Shown here: positions 39,152-49,300 of the stretch, in pieces | Numbering within the stretch: the first letter of the stretch is position 1 | Layout of the letters: each line of letters starts with the position of its first letter | DNA from: Secundilactobacillus hailunensis | GTDB taxonomy: Bacteria > Bacillota > Bacilli > Lactobacillales > Lactobacillaceae | Reading direction: 5' to 3' | NCBI RefSeq assembly: GCF_005405185.1 | Contig: NZ_BJDO01000010.1 | Location: forward strand, 1 to 61,035 | Length of the DNA stretch: 61,035 bases | Translations under genes and position numbers: made by a program | The notes under the pieces: generated by a model | Databases searched by the model: none | The model's input: the letters and a program-made list of their open reading frames with translations, nothing else | Told to the model about the DNA's origin: nothing

Positions 39152-42100
39152 ATGAAAATAACTAACCGATTAAATAATTCGGCTTTGGCACAGTCATGCC
39201 AAGTTAGGTGCAAAAAGGGAAACTGCTGGATACACATGGGTATCATTACGCTGACGCTGGTAACGGGTTTTACTGTTAGTACAACGCTTGCTAGTGCCCA
39301 AACCCAAACAACAGCAACTACTGATGCTACTCAGATAACTAAAGTCAGTAGCGATGCTACGACTTCGGGCAATGCATCAGATCAAATGGGTGCAACAGCA
39401 GCGTCTTCTCAATCAACAAGCAGTGTTAGGCCTGATGACAGTAGTTCTAGTAGTGTATCCTCTAATAATGAAAGCGTTTCCAGTTCTTCTACTAGTCAAG
39501 CCAGCAGTTCAAATGATTCATCAATGACTAGTTCATCAAGTCAGGACAGTTCCCAAAAGACTGAATCGAAACCAACTCAGCAGACAGCAACTGACGTTAA
39601 CGGCCATAAACTTGATTTAGATACATTAGATAATCAAACATCAACTGATAAAACTGCAATAAATGAAGACGCAGCAACTAAAACAACAGCTGATAAAGCC
39701 ACAACAACAGTGACTAATGCGTCTCAACAAGTGGCGAATGATCCGGTTGTAAAGGATACGACGGGTAATTATTGGATGCAGATACCAGCAACAGATCCTA
39801 AAAATGGTCAGATAACGGGTGCTAACACGTACACGCAGTTAACGGATTATAGCTACCAAAAAAACAGCGATGGTTCAACGTACAGTGTTACAGGATATAC
39901 CGGCGAGTTACAAAAGTATCTTGCAGGTGGTGTGACCCCTGAAAACGGGTATGCGACGGCAATTACTCTGCCAGATACTTATAATGGTGATGCAGTAACG
40001 ATGGTTGCCGAGGATGCGTTTGATAATGAAAGGCGTAACCAGCCGCAGATCGTTAAAGCCTTAACACAAGTTACATTCGGCAAAAACATTAACACAATTG
40101 GGCAATCAGCTTTTGCTGGTAATCAGATAACTGGTCAAGTGGTTATTCCCAATACAGTTTGGGCAATTGGTGATAACGCTTTTGCGGATAATCAAATTCC
40201 GAGTGTTGTACTGGGATCAGGAACTTGGTTTACTGGACACGGGACGTTTGCGAATAACCAGATTAACCAGCTTGATTTAGGTACAGGTGTGACAGTGATT
40301 GGTAATGGTACGTTTGCAAATAATCAATTAACAACGTTAACGTTACCAGACCAAATTGGGCAGATCGATAATTCTGCATTTCAAGGTAATAAAACATTAA
40401 CAACGGTCAATTTCGGCAAGCAGAGTAAGTTAACAAGTATTGGGACGGCTGCTTTTGCGGATGATCAAATCAGCAGCATTGACCTACCTGATACAGTGAC
40501 TAATCTGGGTGATCAGGCGTTTGCAAACGACCCCCTCAACACGTTGGTACTTAGTAACAATGTAACAACGATTGGGACCAAAGCTTTTGCGAACAGTTAT
40601 CTTAGTGGCACGATTACCATCCCTAATTCCGTGATAAGTATTGGTGATCAGGCGTTTGAAAATAACCAAATTAGTGGGCTAAATTTAGGTTCGGCTGTAA
40701 CGACGATTGGAACAAGTGCGTTTGCGAATAATCAAATTAAAACCGTTGTTATTCCCGATTCAGTTACTGAGATTGGAATTAATGCTTTTGCTAATAACCA
40801 AATTACTGCAGTAACGTTAGGCAATAACGTTCAAACAATCGATACAGGAGCTTTTGAACACAATCTCATAGGTAAGATCACCATTCCTGATATAGTGACT
40901 AATATTGGTGAAAGTGCTTTTGCCAATAACCAAATTACTGCAGTAACGTTAGGCAATAACGTTCAAACAATCGGTACAGGAGCTTTTGAACACAATCTCA
41001 TAGGTAAGATCACCATTCCAGATACAGTGACTGATATTGGTGATAACGCCTTTACTAACAACCAAATTACTGCAGTAACGTTAGGTAATAATGTTCAAGA
41101 AATCGATACGGGTGCTTTTGAACATAATCTTATTGGTAAGGTCACTATTCCTAATACAGTGACTAATATTGGTGATAATGCCTTTGCTAATAACCAAATT
41201 ACTGCAGTAACGTTAGGTAATAACGTGACAACAATCGGGACTAACGCGTTTGTTAATAACTTAATTGGGGGTACATTGACGATACCAAGTAAAGTTATTT
41301 CAATTGGTAAGTCGGCCTTCTTTAATAATGAAGTTACGGAATTAGATATCTTAAGTGATCAGATTCAAACGATTGCTACTAACGCGTTTGCCCAAAATAA
41401 AATTAGTAAGGTAGTAACCGCGACCCAAATTACTTCAGTTGATTATTTAGAGGGTCAAAACGCCGTCGTTAACGTAATGACAACTGCCACAGCCACTCAA
41501 ATTGACCATGCCTCACAAGCAATTGAAGCGGCTCTAAGTGATGGGATTCACCCAGGTGTCATGCTGCCAACCGACTTAAAATTTATTGATGGCAATGGTA
41601 TTCAATGGCTTTATGATCCTAAATTAGACACGCTGACGGATCCTACTGGTCAGATACCAGCTTATCAGATTACGTTTACGTTTTCTTCAGATGGTAGTAG
41701 CAGTTATGGCACAAATGATTTAGTTATGAATTTAACGTTTCCTACCGCTGCTGAAAGGTCGCAAACGGGTCCAGCTGTAGTGGCAACCACCACGACGTTA
41801 GATTATCAGACGCCGGATGGTATAGCCCGTGGTAGTGTGACCTTGATCGGCAATCCTGGAGACCCAGGAACCATTTTTAATCAGTCTGAAATTTTGAATC
41901 ATATTCCTACGAATTATGACTTGGCGGTACCGGTGAATCAGTTACCAATACTAAAAGCGCAAGCAAAGAATCAAACGGTCATCATTCCGTTAGCTGGTCA
42001 AGATGACACGACAACAACGTCTTCACAGCCAGATAATGTGGGCCCAGCGACAACTGGTGAACCAACTACTCAAACTACAGTACCAGTTGTTGATCCAGAG

Positions 42101-42586
42101 CAACCGCAAACGGATGCAACCGCTGATCCCGGTACAGCTATAACATCGACAGAGCCTGGAAAAGCCGTTGTTAACGTAAATGAGAAGGGTCATTCTGATC
42201 TGCAGAACACTACAGATAAAGCTCATAGTGTACCCTCGACGGCTGAAGATGTGCGGGGTAATCAAGCTGTACAGACGATAACTGGTAAAGCAGCATCCGC
42301 AACGGAAGCCATAATGGCAACTGCACCTCGGAAAACCGCTATGAGTAATCAAATCGCTAAAAAAGCGACAGTGACGCCACTTTCGGCTAAGCAGGTGACA
42401 GCTACTAAGCAAACTGCTAACAAGCTAACTGCTACCAAGCCAACCACGAAGCAGCAGACAGCTTTGCCGACAACTCATTTGCCACAAACAAGTGAGACTT
42501 CGTCAGCTAAGCCAACGTTGATTGGTGCATTACTGTTAAGCATTTTGAGTTGGTTTGGTATTTCGCGGAAACATGAACATGATTAA
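39152..42586 (+). CDS. BspA-like leucine-rich-repeat wall-anchored surface protein 1
   Basis: The 1,144-residue adhesin-like protein has a long N-terminal export signal (K-x-x-CWIHMGIITLT...ASAQT, about 1-50), a Ser-rich stalk (90-140), BspA-type repeats of about 23 residues (TIPDTVTNIGDNAFANNQIT pattern, roughly 260-770), a MucBP-like segment (TTTLDYQTPDGIARG...), a Thr/Lys-rich spacer and a sorting signal LPQTSE with membrane helix and RKHEHD tail. Such repeats bind host or matrix proteins in other species; the ligand here is unknown. It is the first of three tandem paralogues. Confidence 0.88.
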   Translation: MKITNRLNNSALAQSCQVRCKKGNCWIHMGIITLTLVTGFTVSTTLASAQTQTTATTDATQITKVSSDATTSGNASDQMGATAASSQSTSSVRPDDSSSSSVSSNNESVSSSSTSQASSSNDSSMTSSSSQDSSQKTESKPTQQTATDVNGHKLDLDTLDNQTSTDKTAINEDAATKTTADKATTTVTNASQQVANDPVVKDTTGNYWMQIPATDPKNGQITGANTYTQLTDYSYQKNSDGSTYSVTGYTGELQKYLAGGVTPENGYATAITLPDTYNGDAVTMVAEDAFDNERRNQPQIVKALTQVTFGKNINTIGQSAFAGNQITGQVVIPNTVWAIGDNAFADNQIPSVVLGSGTWFTGHGTFANNQINQLDLGTGVTVIGNGTFANNQLTTLTLPDQIGQIDNSAFQGNKTLTTVNFGKQSKLTSIGTAAFADDQISSIDLPDTVTNLGDQAFANDPLNTLVLSNNVTTIGTKAFANSYLSGTITIPNSVISIGDQAFENNQISGLNLGSAVTTIGTSAFANNQIKTVVIPDSVTEIGINAFANNQITAVTLGNNVQTIDTGAFEHNLIGKITIPDIVTNIGESAFANNQITAVTLGNNVQTIGTGAFEHNLIGKITIPDTVTDIGDNAFTNNQITAVTLGNNVQEIDTGAFEHNLIGKVTIPNTVTNIGDNAFANNQITAVTLGNNVTTIGTNAFVNNLIGGTLTIPSKVISIGKSAFFNNEVTELDILSDQIQTIATNAFAQNKISKVVTATQITSVDYLEGQNAVVNVMTTATATQIDHASQAIEAALSDGIHPGVMLPTDLKFIDGNGIQWLYDPKLDTLTDPTGQIPAYQITFTFSSDGSSSYGTNDLVMNLTFPTAAERSQTGPAVVATTTTLDYQTPDGIARGSVTLIGNPGDPGTIFNQSEILNHIPTNYDLAVPVNQLPILKAQAKNQTVIIPLAGQDDTTTTSSQPDNVGPATTGEPTTQTTVPVVDPEQPQTDATADPGTAITSTEPGKAVVNVNEKGHSDLQNTTDKAHSVPSTAEDVRGNQAVQTITGKAASATEAIMATAPRKTAMSNQIAKKATVTPLSAKQVTATKQTANKLTATKPTTKQQTALPTTHLPQTSETSSAKPTLIGALLLSILSWFGISRKHEHD
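40793..41320 (+). repeat. Four 132-bp tandem repeats within surface protein gene 1
   Basis: Units starting at 40793, 40925, 41057 and 41189 share taaccaaattactgcag and the following bases, and each encodes two leucine-rich repeats (44 residues). High DNA identity between units points to recent expansion. Copy number may vary between strains. Confidence 0.85.
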
Positions 42587-42587
42587 T

Positions 42588-42629
42588 AAAAACTCTCTCA
42601 AAGCAGGTGAACTACTTGAGAGAGTTTTT
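42588..42629 (+). terminator. Intrinsic terminator after surface protein gene 1
   Basis: A perfect 14-bp stem aaaaactctctcaa with its complement is followed by a short T run. Confidence 0.9.
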
Positions 42630-42654
42630 GTGGTTTAAAGTTAGAAGCATCAAG

Positions 42655-42705
42655 ATTGACGTGTACTCCCAAGGTTATTTCCAACCTTTGGGGGTACACG
42701 TCAAT
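42655..42705. repeat. Long near-perfect inverted repeat between surface protein genes 1 and 2
   Basis: attgacgtgtac pairs with gtacacgtcaat, continued by cccaaggtt/aacctttggg with one bulge, around an atttcc loop. No T run follows and it lies beyond a terminator, so termination is not its obvious role. Confidence 0.7.
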
Positions 42706-42844
42706 TGTCTTTTCTAATAAATATCGAAATAAATTGCGTAAAACCCTTTAAGTGAATGTTAGAAGTGGTATAGTAATCAGATGTCTGCTTCAATAGATAG
42801 ACACTTATATATAAAAGTAAATAATTAGGGAGTATTTTAATTAC

Positions 42845-45800
42845 ATGAAAAACACGACTGGATCAAATCAGCCACTTATAGGACAGGCTCACCGCTTTCA
42901 GTGCAATATAGAAAAAGGCTGGTTACGTATGGGCGTTATTTCCATGATGGTAATAACAGGTTTTACCCTCACCGCTACGAGTGCTAGCGCCCAAACAGAA
43001 ACCGCGGTTACACCGACAAATCAACCGACGGACGTTAGCGTTGCTCCGGCATCATCTGGAACACCAACGTCTGAGCAGGATACAAAGACGGATTCTGGTC
43101 AATCACAAGCTGGAAATTCAGCGGTAACGAGCGGTGATAATCCGTCAAAATCAATTGATACTACAAGTGATTCCAGCAGTCAGCCGAATGATTCGGGAAA
43201 GCCAGCGACAGATGGTTCAGCAAGTCAATCAGATCAAAAACCAGCTGATTCTACAGCAACGCCGGCTGTACCAGCACCGACTGCGGCGCCAGTACCAGAG
43301 ACACCGGCAACGGATTATCAATACAGCCAAAATGGCGCCAATTATACTATTTCAGGGTATAGCGGCAATCAAACTAATATTACCCTGCCCAGTCAGTATA
43401 ATGGCGGTTCAGTGACAGAAATTGGGGCTGGTGTCTTTAATGATAAGCATATCAGTGGAACTGTAACCATCCCTGATTCGATTATCACTATTGGTGACAA
43501 TGCTTTTGCGAATAATGATTTTTCCGCGATAAATTTGGGTAAGGGTGTTAAAACAATTGGAAACGATGCCTTTTCACGTACGGCAAATAACTCAAATTCA
43601 ACGAATAGTATTAGCACTGTTATAATTCCTGATACTGTAACCAGTATTGGTGACCGAGCTTTTGTGAATAGCAAAATAAAACAGTTACAATTTGGCGATT
43701 CAGCATCAGTTTCAAACTCAAAAGTCGAAACGATTGGAGCAGATGCTTTTTCGGGTAATCAAATTAGCGGGACTGTGACCATTCCAGGTTCAGTGACCAG
43801 CATTGGTGACCGAGCTTTTGCGAATAATGATATTACTGGGGTAAATTTGGGCAAGGGTGTTCAAACAATTGGCAATGACGCCTTTTCACGTAACATTAGT
43901 ACAGATTCACACAATAATATTAGCACAGTTATCATTCCAGATTCAGTGACCAGTATTGGTACTTGGGCTTTTGCGAATGACAACATTACACAGCTACAAT
44001 TTGGTGATCCAGCATCAGATTCAAACGTCAAAATTGAAACGATTGGTAATGGCGCTTTTTCAGGCAATAACATTAGTGGCATTGTCACAATTCCCAAAAG
44101 TGTAGAATCAATTGGTCAGTATGGTTTTGATTCTAAAACGACTGTGGTTGCAAAGGATGCTGCTGGTAATTATTGGATACCAAGTACGGATTCAAATGGT
44201 AAGCTGACATTTACACAGTTAACAGATTATAATTATGATTCTAATGATAATGGAACATATACTGTTACGGGTTATACTGGTAGTTTGCAGCAGTATCTTG
44301 GTACTACGTCTAAGGATGGGTCAATAAATGGTCTTACTTTGCCGGATACTTATAATGGTAAATCAGTAACAGCAATTGGTGATGCTGCCTTTGCTGGTTA
44401 TGTTGGTAATAAAATTAGCGGTGCTGTCACCATCCCTGATACAGTAATTCAGATTGGTAAAGATGCATTTACGCAAAATAACATTAGTACAGTAAAGCTT
44501 GGCAGTGGAGTTCAAGTAATTGGTGATGACGCTTTTTCAATTAACCAAATTAATGCTGTCACTATTCCAAATTCAGTTATCAGCATTGGTACAAGGGCTT
44601 TTGCAGAAAACCAAATTACCGGATTAAAACTGGGTGATAGTGTTCAAACGATTGGTGACGATGCCTTTGCACGTGATAAAAGACAATCAGACTCAAACAA
44701 TCAGATTAGTGGTACTGTCGTTATCCCAGATTCAGTTACTAGCATTGGTGCGCGGTCTTTTGCGAATAATGATATTAGCGGATTGACTTTGGGTAATCAG
44801 GTTCAAACAATTAGTGATGATGCTTTTTCGGGTAATCAGATTAGTGGTATTGTCGTTATCCCAGATTCAGTTACTAGTATCGGCGAAAACGCCTTTGCGA
44901 ACAATCGAATTGAAACACTAGTACTTGGTCAAAACATCCGTACGATCGGACTCTACGCTTTTGATAGCAATGACATTAGTCATATAACAGGTGCTAAATC
45001 AATGGTTTCAGACCAATATTTAAGGGGTCAACAAGGTACCGTTAACGTGCAAATAAATGCAACTGATGTAAGTGGTAATCAGATTCAGCATGTTAAAGCA
45101 GCAATTGAAAAAGCGTTAAGCGTTGGTGGTACCACTAGTTTTAACCTATCAGATAATTTAACATTTATTGATCATGATAATAAAACGTGGACTTATGATG
45201 CCGCAACAGATACCCTGACAGGTCTTAATAGTCAGAAATCAGCTGTTGGTATTCTCTTTACTTTCAGTTCAGACGGGTTAGGCAGCTATGGCGCGCAGAA
45301 TTTGATCTTTACGATTGATCAATCAGAAAATTCGTCGACCCCTGGGCAGTCTGGTAATAATACGGGTACGGTGCCACCAGCTGCTCCTAATGTACCTACG
45401 CAGAATAATACGGGTACGGTGCCACCAGCTGCTCCTAATGTACCTACACAGAACAATACGGGTACGGTACCTCTAGTTACTCCTAACACACCTACACAGT
45501 CTGGTAATGATACAGATGCAGTACAGCCGAATGATTCTGGTACACCTAAACAGCCAGCAATTCCGACTATTGTTTCTAATATGCCCACACAATATCGTCA
45601 TACTACAAGTATAGTGCCACTTAGTTCTTCGAGTGACACAACAGTACTGGGTCACGTTAGTGCTACAAAACAGTCCCAGACAAGTACCATAACTACGAAT
45701 CAAGGCGATGCTGATGCTGAGCAGCAGGGAACAATTAAAAACGACCATGCAGCCTCTTCTCAAATAGGTGAGCAAGCTGGACCAGTTGCGCAAAAAGAAA

Positions 45801-46015
45801 CCAACAACTCAGCGACGACAGCTGCAACACCCAGTCACGAAGTTTACCAATCGACAATGACGACTAAGCAGTCTAAACAGGCTAATCAGTCGGCTACGGC
45901 AACATTGCCACAAACTAATGATGATTCATCAGCAAAACCAACGTTCATTGGTGCTTTACTATTGAGCATTTTAAGCTGGTTTGGGCTTGCACGTCGTAAA
46001 CACGAACAAGATTAA
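42845..46015 (+). CDS. BspA-like leucine-rich-repeat wall-anchored surface protein 2
   Basis: The 1,056-residue paralogue has the same kind of export signal (CNIEKGWLRMGVISMMV...ASAQT), an Asp/Ser/Thr-rich stalk, two blocks of BspA-type repeats (about 160-425 and 490-720) split by an AGNYWIPSTDSNG-containing insert, a Pro/Thr spacer with three 16-residue NNTGTVPPAAPNVPTQ units and a sorting signal LPQTND plus helix and RRKHEQD tail. It shares a 16-bp promoter-region block with gene 1. It is probably a cell-wall adhesin; the ligand is unknown. Confidence 0.88.
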   Translation: MKNTTGSNQPLIGQAHRFQCNIEKGWLRMGVISMMVITGFTLTATSASAQTETAVTPTNQPTDVSVAPASSGTPTSEQDTKTDSGQSQAGNSAVTSGDNPSKSIDTTSDSSSQPNDSGKPATDGSASQSDQKPADSTATPAVPAPTAAPVPETPATDYQYSQNGANYTISGYSGNQTNITLPSQYNGGSVTEIGAGVFNDKHISGTVTIPDSIITIGDNAFANNDFSAINLGKGVKTIGNDAFSRTANNSNSTNSISTVIIPDTVTSIGDRAFVNSKIKQLQFGDSASVSNSKVETIGADAFSGNQISGTVTIPGSVTSIGDRAFANNDITGVNLGKGVQTIGNDAFSRNISTDSHNNISTVIIPDSVTSIGTWAFANDNITQLQFGDPASDSNVKIETIGNGAFSGNNISGIVTIPKSVESIGQYGFDSKTTVVAKDAAGNYWIPSTDSNGKLTFTQLTDYNYDSNDNGTYTVTGYTGSLQQYLGTTSKDGSINGLTLPDTYNGKSVTAIGDAAFAGYVGNKISGAVTIPDTVIQIGKDAFTQNNISTVKLGSGVQVIGDDAFSINQINAVTIPNSVISIGTRAFAENQITGLKLGDSVQTIGDDAFARDKRQSDSNNQISGTVVIPDSVTSIGARSFANNDISGLTLGNQVQTISDDAFSGNQISGIVVIPDSVTSIGENAFANNRIETLVLGQNIRTIGLYAFDSNDISHITGAKSMVSDQYLRGQQGTVNVQINATDVSGNQIQHVKAAIEKALSVGGTTSFNLSDNLTFIDHDNKTWTYDAATDTLTGLNSQKSAVGILFTFSSDGLGSYGAQNLIFTIDQSENSSTPGQSGNNTGTVPPAAPNVPTQNNTGTVPPAAPNVPTQNNTGTVPLVTPNTPTQSGNDTDAVQPNDSGTPKQPAIPTIVSNMPTQYRHTTSIVPLSSSSDTTVLGHVSATKQSQTSTITTNQGDADAEQQGTIKNDHAASSQIGEQAGPVAQKETNNSATTAATPSHEVYQSTMTTKQSKQANQSATATLPQTNDDSSAKPTFIGALLLSILSWFGLARRKHEQD
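45356..45499 (+). repeat. Three 48-bp tandem repeats in surface protein gene 2
   Basis: Units start at 45356, 45404 and 45452 and encode 16-residue Pro/Thr-rich repeats of the wall-spanning stalk. The first two are almost identical and the third has diverged. Confidence 0.85.
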
Positions 46016-46033
46016 GTAATAACCTCAAAAGTT

Positions 46034-46082
46034 AAAAAAGACGTCTTCGTTGGTCAAAATGACCTAGCGAAGACGTCTTTTT
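46034..46082 (+). terminator. Intrinsic terminator after surface protein gene 2
   Basis: aaaaaagacgtcttcg with its complement forms a long stem that includes ttggtca/tgacct. The terminator after gene 3 is almost identical. Confidence 0.92.
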
Positions 46083-46232
46083 ACTAACTAATTTAAAGGT
46101 TAAAAGTACAAAAGCAGACCATAGTCCTCGCTATAAAAGGCGTGCGGTATCAAATAATTAGATTAATACAGCGTAGTGGACAAGTGTGTATTCGTTTAAG
46201 ATAAATTTCCTGAATTTATCTCATTTACTGGA

Positions 46233-46260
46233 TTGATGGAGAAAATGAGAGTGGTACAAT
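46233..46260 (+). promoter_or_regulatory. Promoter of surface protein gene 3
   Basis: TTGATG (46233-46238), 16 bp and TACAAT (46255-46260) lie upstream of gene 3. The -10 context AGTGGTAYA is shared with genes 1 (39061-39076) and 2 (about 42763-42778), where AGTGGTATAGTAATCA is identical over 16 bp. Confidence 0.65.
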
Positions 46261-46326
46261 AAAGCGGGGAATATGTCCAAAAGAAGGACACTTTTATAGA
46301 ATTAACAGGGAGAAATCACAAATATT

Positions 46327-49300
46327 ATGAAAGATATTAATAAGTTAGTAACACCACAGCTACGTCAATTTAAGTGCAACAGCGAGAAGAGTTGGGTGCG
46401 CATGGGAATTGTTACTGTGACGGTGATGACGGGGCTCACCTTCAGTATGACGGTTGCCAGTGCTCAAGTTTCAACTACAGCATCGTCAACGGTTCCAACT
46501 ACGCAAGCTAGTAAGGCAGTTACGCCGGAAGTAACAAAGGGCATTGATCAATCGCAAGATGGGGATCCAACGATGACCAATACTAAAAATGTTACTGAAA
46601 GTAATTCTAGTAGTCAGCTAAATAAGTCAGCAAAACCAGTAGCTGATGCATCAAAACCAGCTGATCAGGAAAAGATTAAATCTACTGAGACTCAGCAGCC
46701 TCAACAGGTGGCCACTGATGTAAAAAGCCCCGCTTTAAATCGGAGTTTGGCAAGTAATTTAGCTGTAAAAACGCAGCTAACCGATAAAAAAACAGGAGAT
46801 AAAATGACAGTAGAGACACTAGCCGCAGAGGTACCAAAGGATGTGGACTCTGCAGGTTATGCTTATACTCCTAACGACGGTAACTATACTATTTCAGGGT
46901 ATAGCGGTGATTCAAAAGATATTACCTTGCCAAGTACTCATAAGAATGGCAAAGTTACAGAAATTGGAGCTAATGCTTTTAATCGTCATAACATCAGTGG
47001 GACTGTCACAATTCCTAATTCAATTATCCATATTGATAATGATGCTTTTGCGAATAATGCTATTACGACGTTAAATTTGGGTACAGGTGTTCAAACCATT
47101 GGTGATGATGCCTTTTCGCGTAATCCCAATGATTCAAATTCAAACAATGCAATTAGTACGGTCGTAATTCCTAATTCAGTTACCAGTATTGGTATAAATG
47201 CTTTTACAAACAATAAAATTAATACAGTAGTGCTTGGTACAGGTGTTACAACGATTGGGGCAGATGCTTTTTCAGGTAATCAAATTAGTGGTACTGTTGT
47301 CATTCCGAATACGGTTACTAATATAGGTGCTAGAGCCTTTGCAAATAATAATATTAGTGGCTTAACCTTAGGTAATAGCGTTCAAACCATTGGTGACGAT
47401 GCTTTTTCACGTAACCTGAAAAAGCCAAATTCAAATAACCATATTAATGGTACTGTCACCATTCCCGATTCGGTTACCAGTATCGGTATGAACGCTTTTG
47501 CAAACAACCAAATTAGTACAGCAATACTTGGCCAAAATGTCAATTCAATTGGTCAGAATGCTTTTGATCATGATACTAAAGTAATTACAAAAGATGCGGC
47601 TGGTAATTATTGGATACCAAGTACGGATTCAAATGGCAAACTGACATTCACACAGTTAACGGATTATAGCTATGATTCTAATGGTAATGGAACATACACC
47701 ATTACAGGATATACCGGTGAGTTGCAAAAATATCTTGATCCTACGTTTAAGGTTGGAACAATAAATAACCTTACTTTGCCAAATACTTACAATGGTAAAC
47801 CAGTGACGGCAATTGGTAATTATGCCTTTAATAATAAAAATATTAATATCAGTGGTACTGTTACTATTCCTGATACAGTTACATCAATTGGTAACGATGC
47901 ATTTACGCAAAACCAAATTAGTGCAGTCAAGCTTGGTAAAAAAGTTCAAATAATTGGTCAAGATGCTTTTTCACTTAATCGAATTAGTGGTACGGTCACA
48001 ATTCCTGATACAGTAACTCGTATTGGTGAAAAGGCGTTTACGCAAAATAATATTCAGAAATTAGATCTTGGTAGCGGAGTTGAAACAATTGGTGACGATG
48101 CCTTTTCAATTAATCCAATCAGCGGTCTTGTCGCTATTCCAGATTCAGTTATCAACATTGGTATAAGAGCTTTCGCAGACGATAATATTAGTGACTTAAC
48201 CTTAGGTAAAAATGTTAAAATAATTGGTCAGGATGCTTTTGCACATGATCTTGAACATCAAAGGTTATTTCAATATCTTAGAAGTATCAACAGCTCGGAT
48301 GCCCTTAAAAATCAAAATTCATTTAACCATATTAGTAGTATCATCATTCCAGATTCAGTTACTAGAATTGATGAGAGAGCTTTTGCAAACAATAATATTA
48401 GTGATTTAACTTTAGGCAAAAGTGTTCAAAGAATTGGCACTGATGCTTTTTCAGGCAATCAGATTAGGGGAACTATTGAGATTCCCGATTCAGTTACCAA
48501 CATTGGTGACCGAGCTTTTGCAAATAATGATATTAGTGGATTAACCTTAGGAAATAAGGTTCAAACAATTGGGGTGGATGCTTTTTCGCGTAAGCTTACG
48601 AATTCGAATTCACTTAACCATATTAGTGGTATTGTTAATATTCCCGATTCGGTTACCAGCATTGGTATGAACGCTTTTGCAAATAATAGAATTAATGCAC
48701 TAATATTTGGTCAAAATATCCCTAATATTGGATCGTATGCCTTTGATGGCAATGATATCAGTAAGATAACAAGTGCTAAGTCAATGGTTTCAGACCAATA
48801 TTTAAGTGGTCAGCAAGCTATCATTTACGTACCAATAGATACAAAAGATGTAAAGGTTAACCAGATTCGAAATGTTAAGTCGGCGATTGAACAAGCGTTA
48901 AGAGCTGGTAATACTACTGGTTTTAACCTAGGAGATAAATTAACATTTACTGATTCTGTATGGTTTTATAATGCCGCAACAGATACTTTAACGAATCGTG
49001 ATGGTCCGATATTAGCTCATAATATTGTTTTTCGTTTTAGTTCAAATGGTTCTGGTAAATATGGAACAAATGAATTGATTTTTACTGTTAAATCAACACC
49101 GACGAAACCCGACACAACTACAAAGCCTAATCACAATACAGGTACGGTGGAGCCACCGATTGCGCCTAACATTCCCACACAGTCCAATCCCAATATAGAA
49201 ACAGTGCCACCGGTTACTAAGCCTTCACAGCCTAGTGATACTACAGGAGTACCATCAATTGGACCTAAATTACCTACACTATCTAGACACCATACTACGA

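Noticed and set aside
42023-42412. Minus-strand open frames opposite the adhesin genes (also 43393-43674, 45319-45793, 49131-49548)
   Set aside because: They are shadows of low-complexity or repetitive coding sequence without starts or family motifs.
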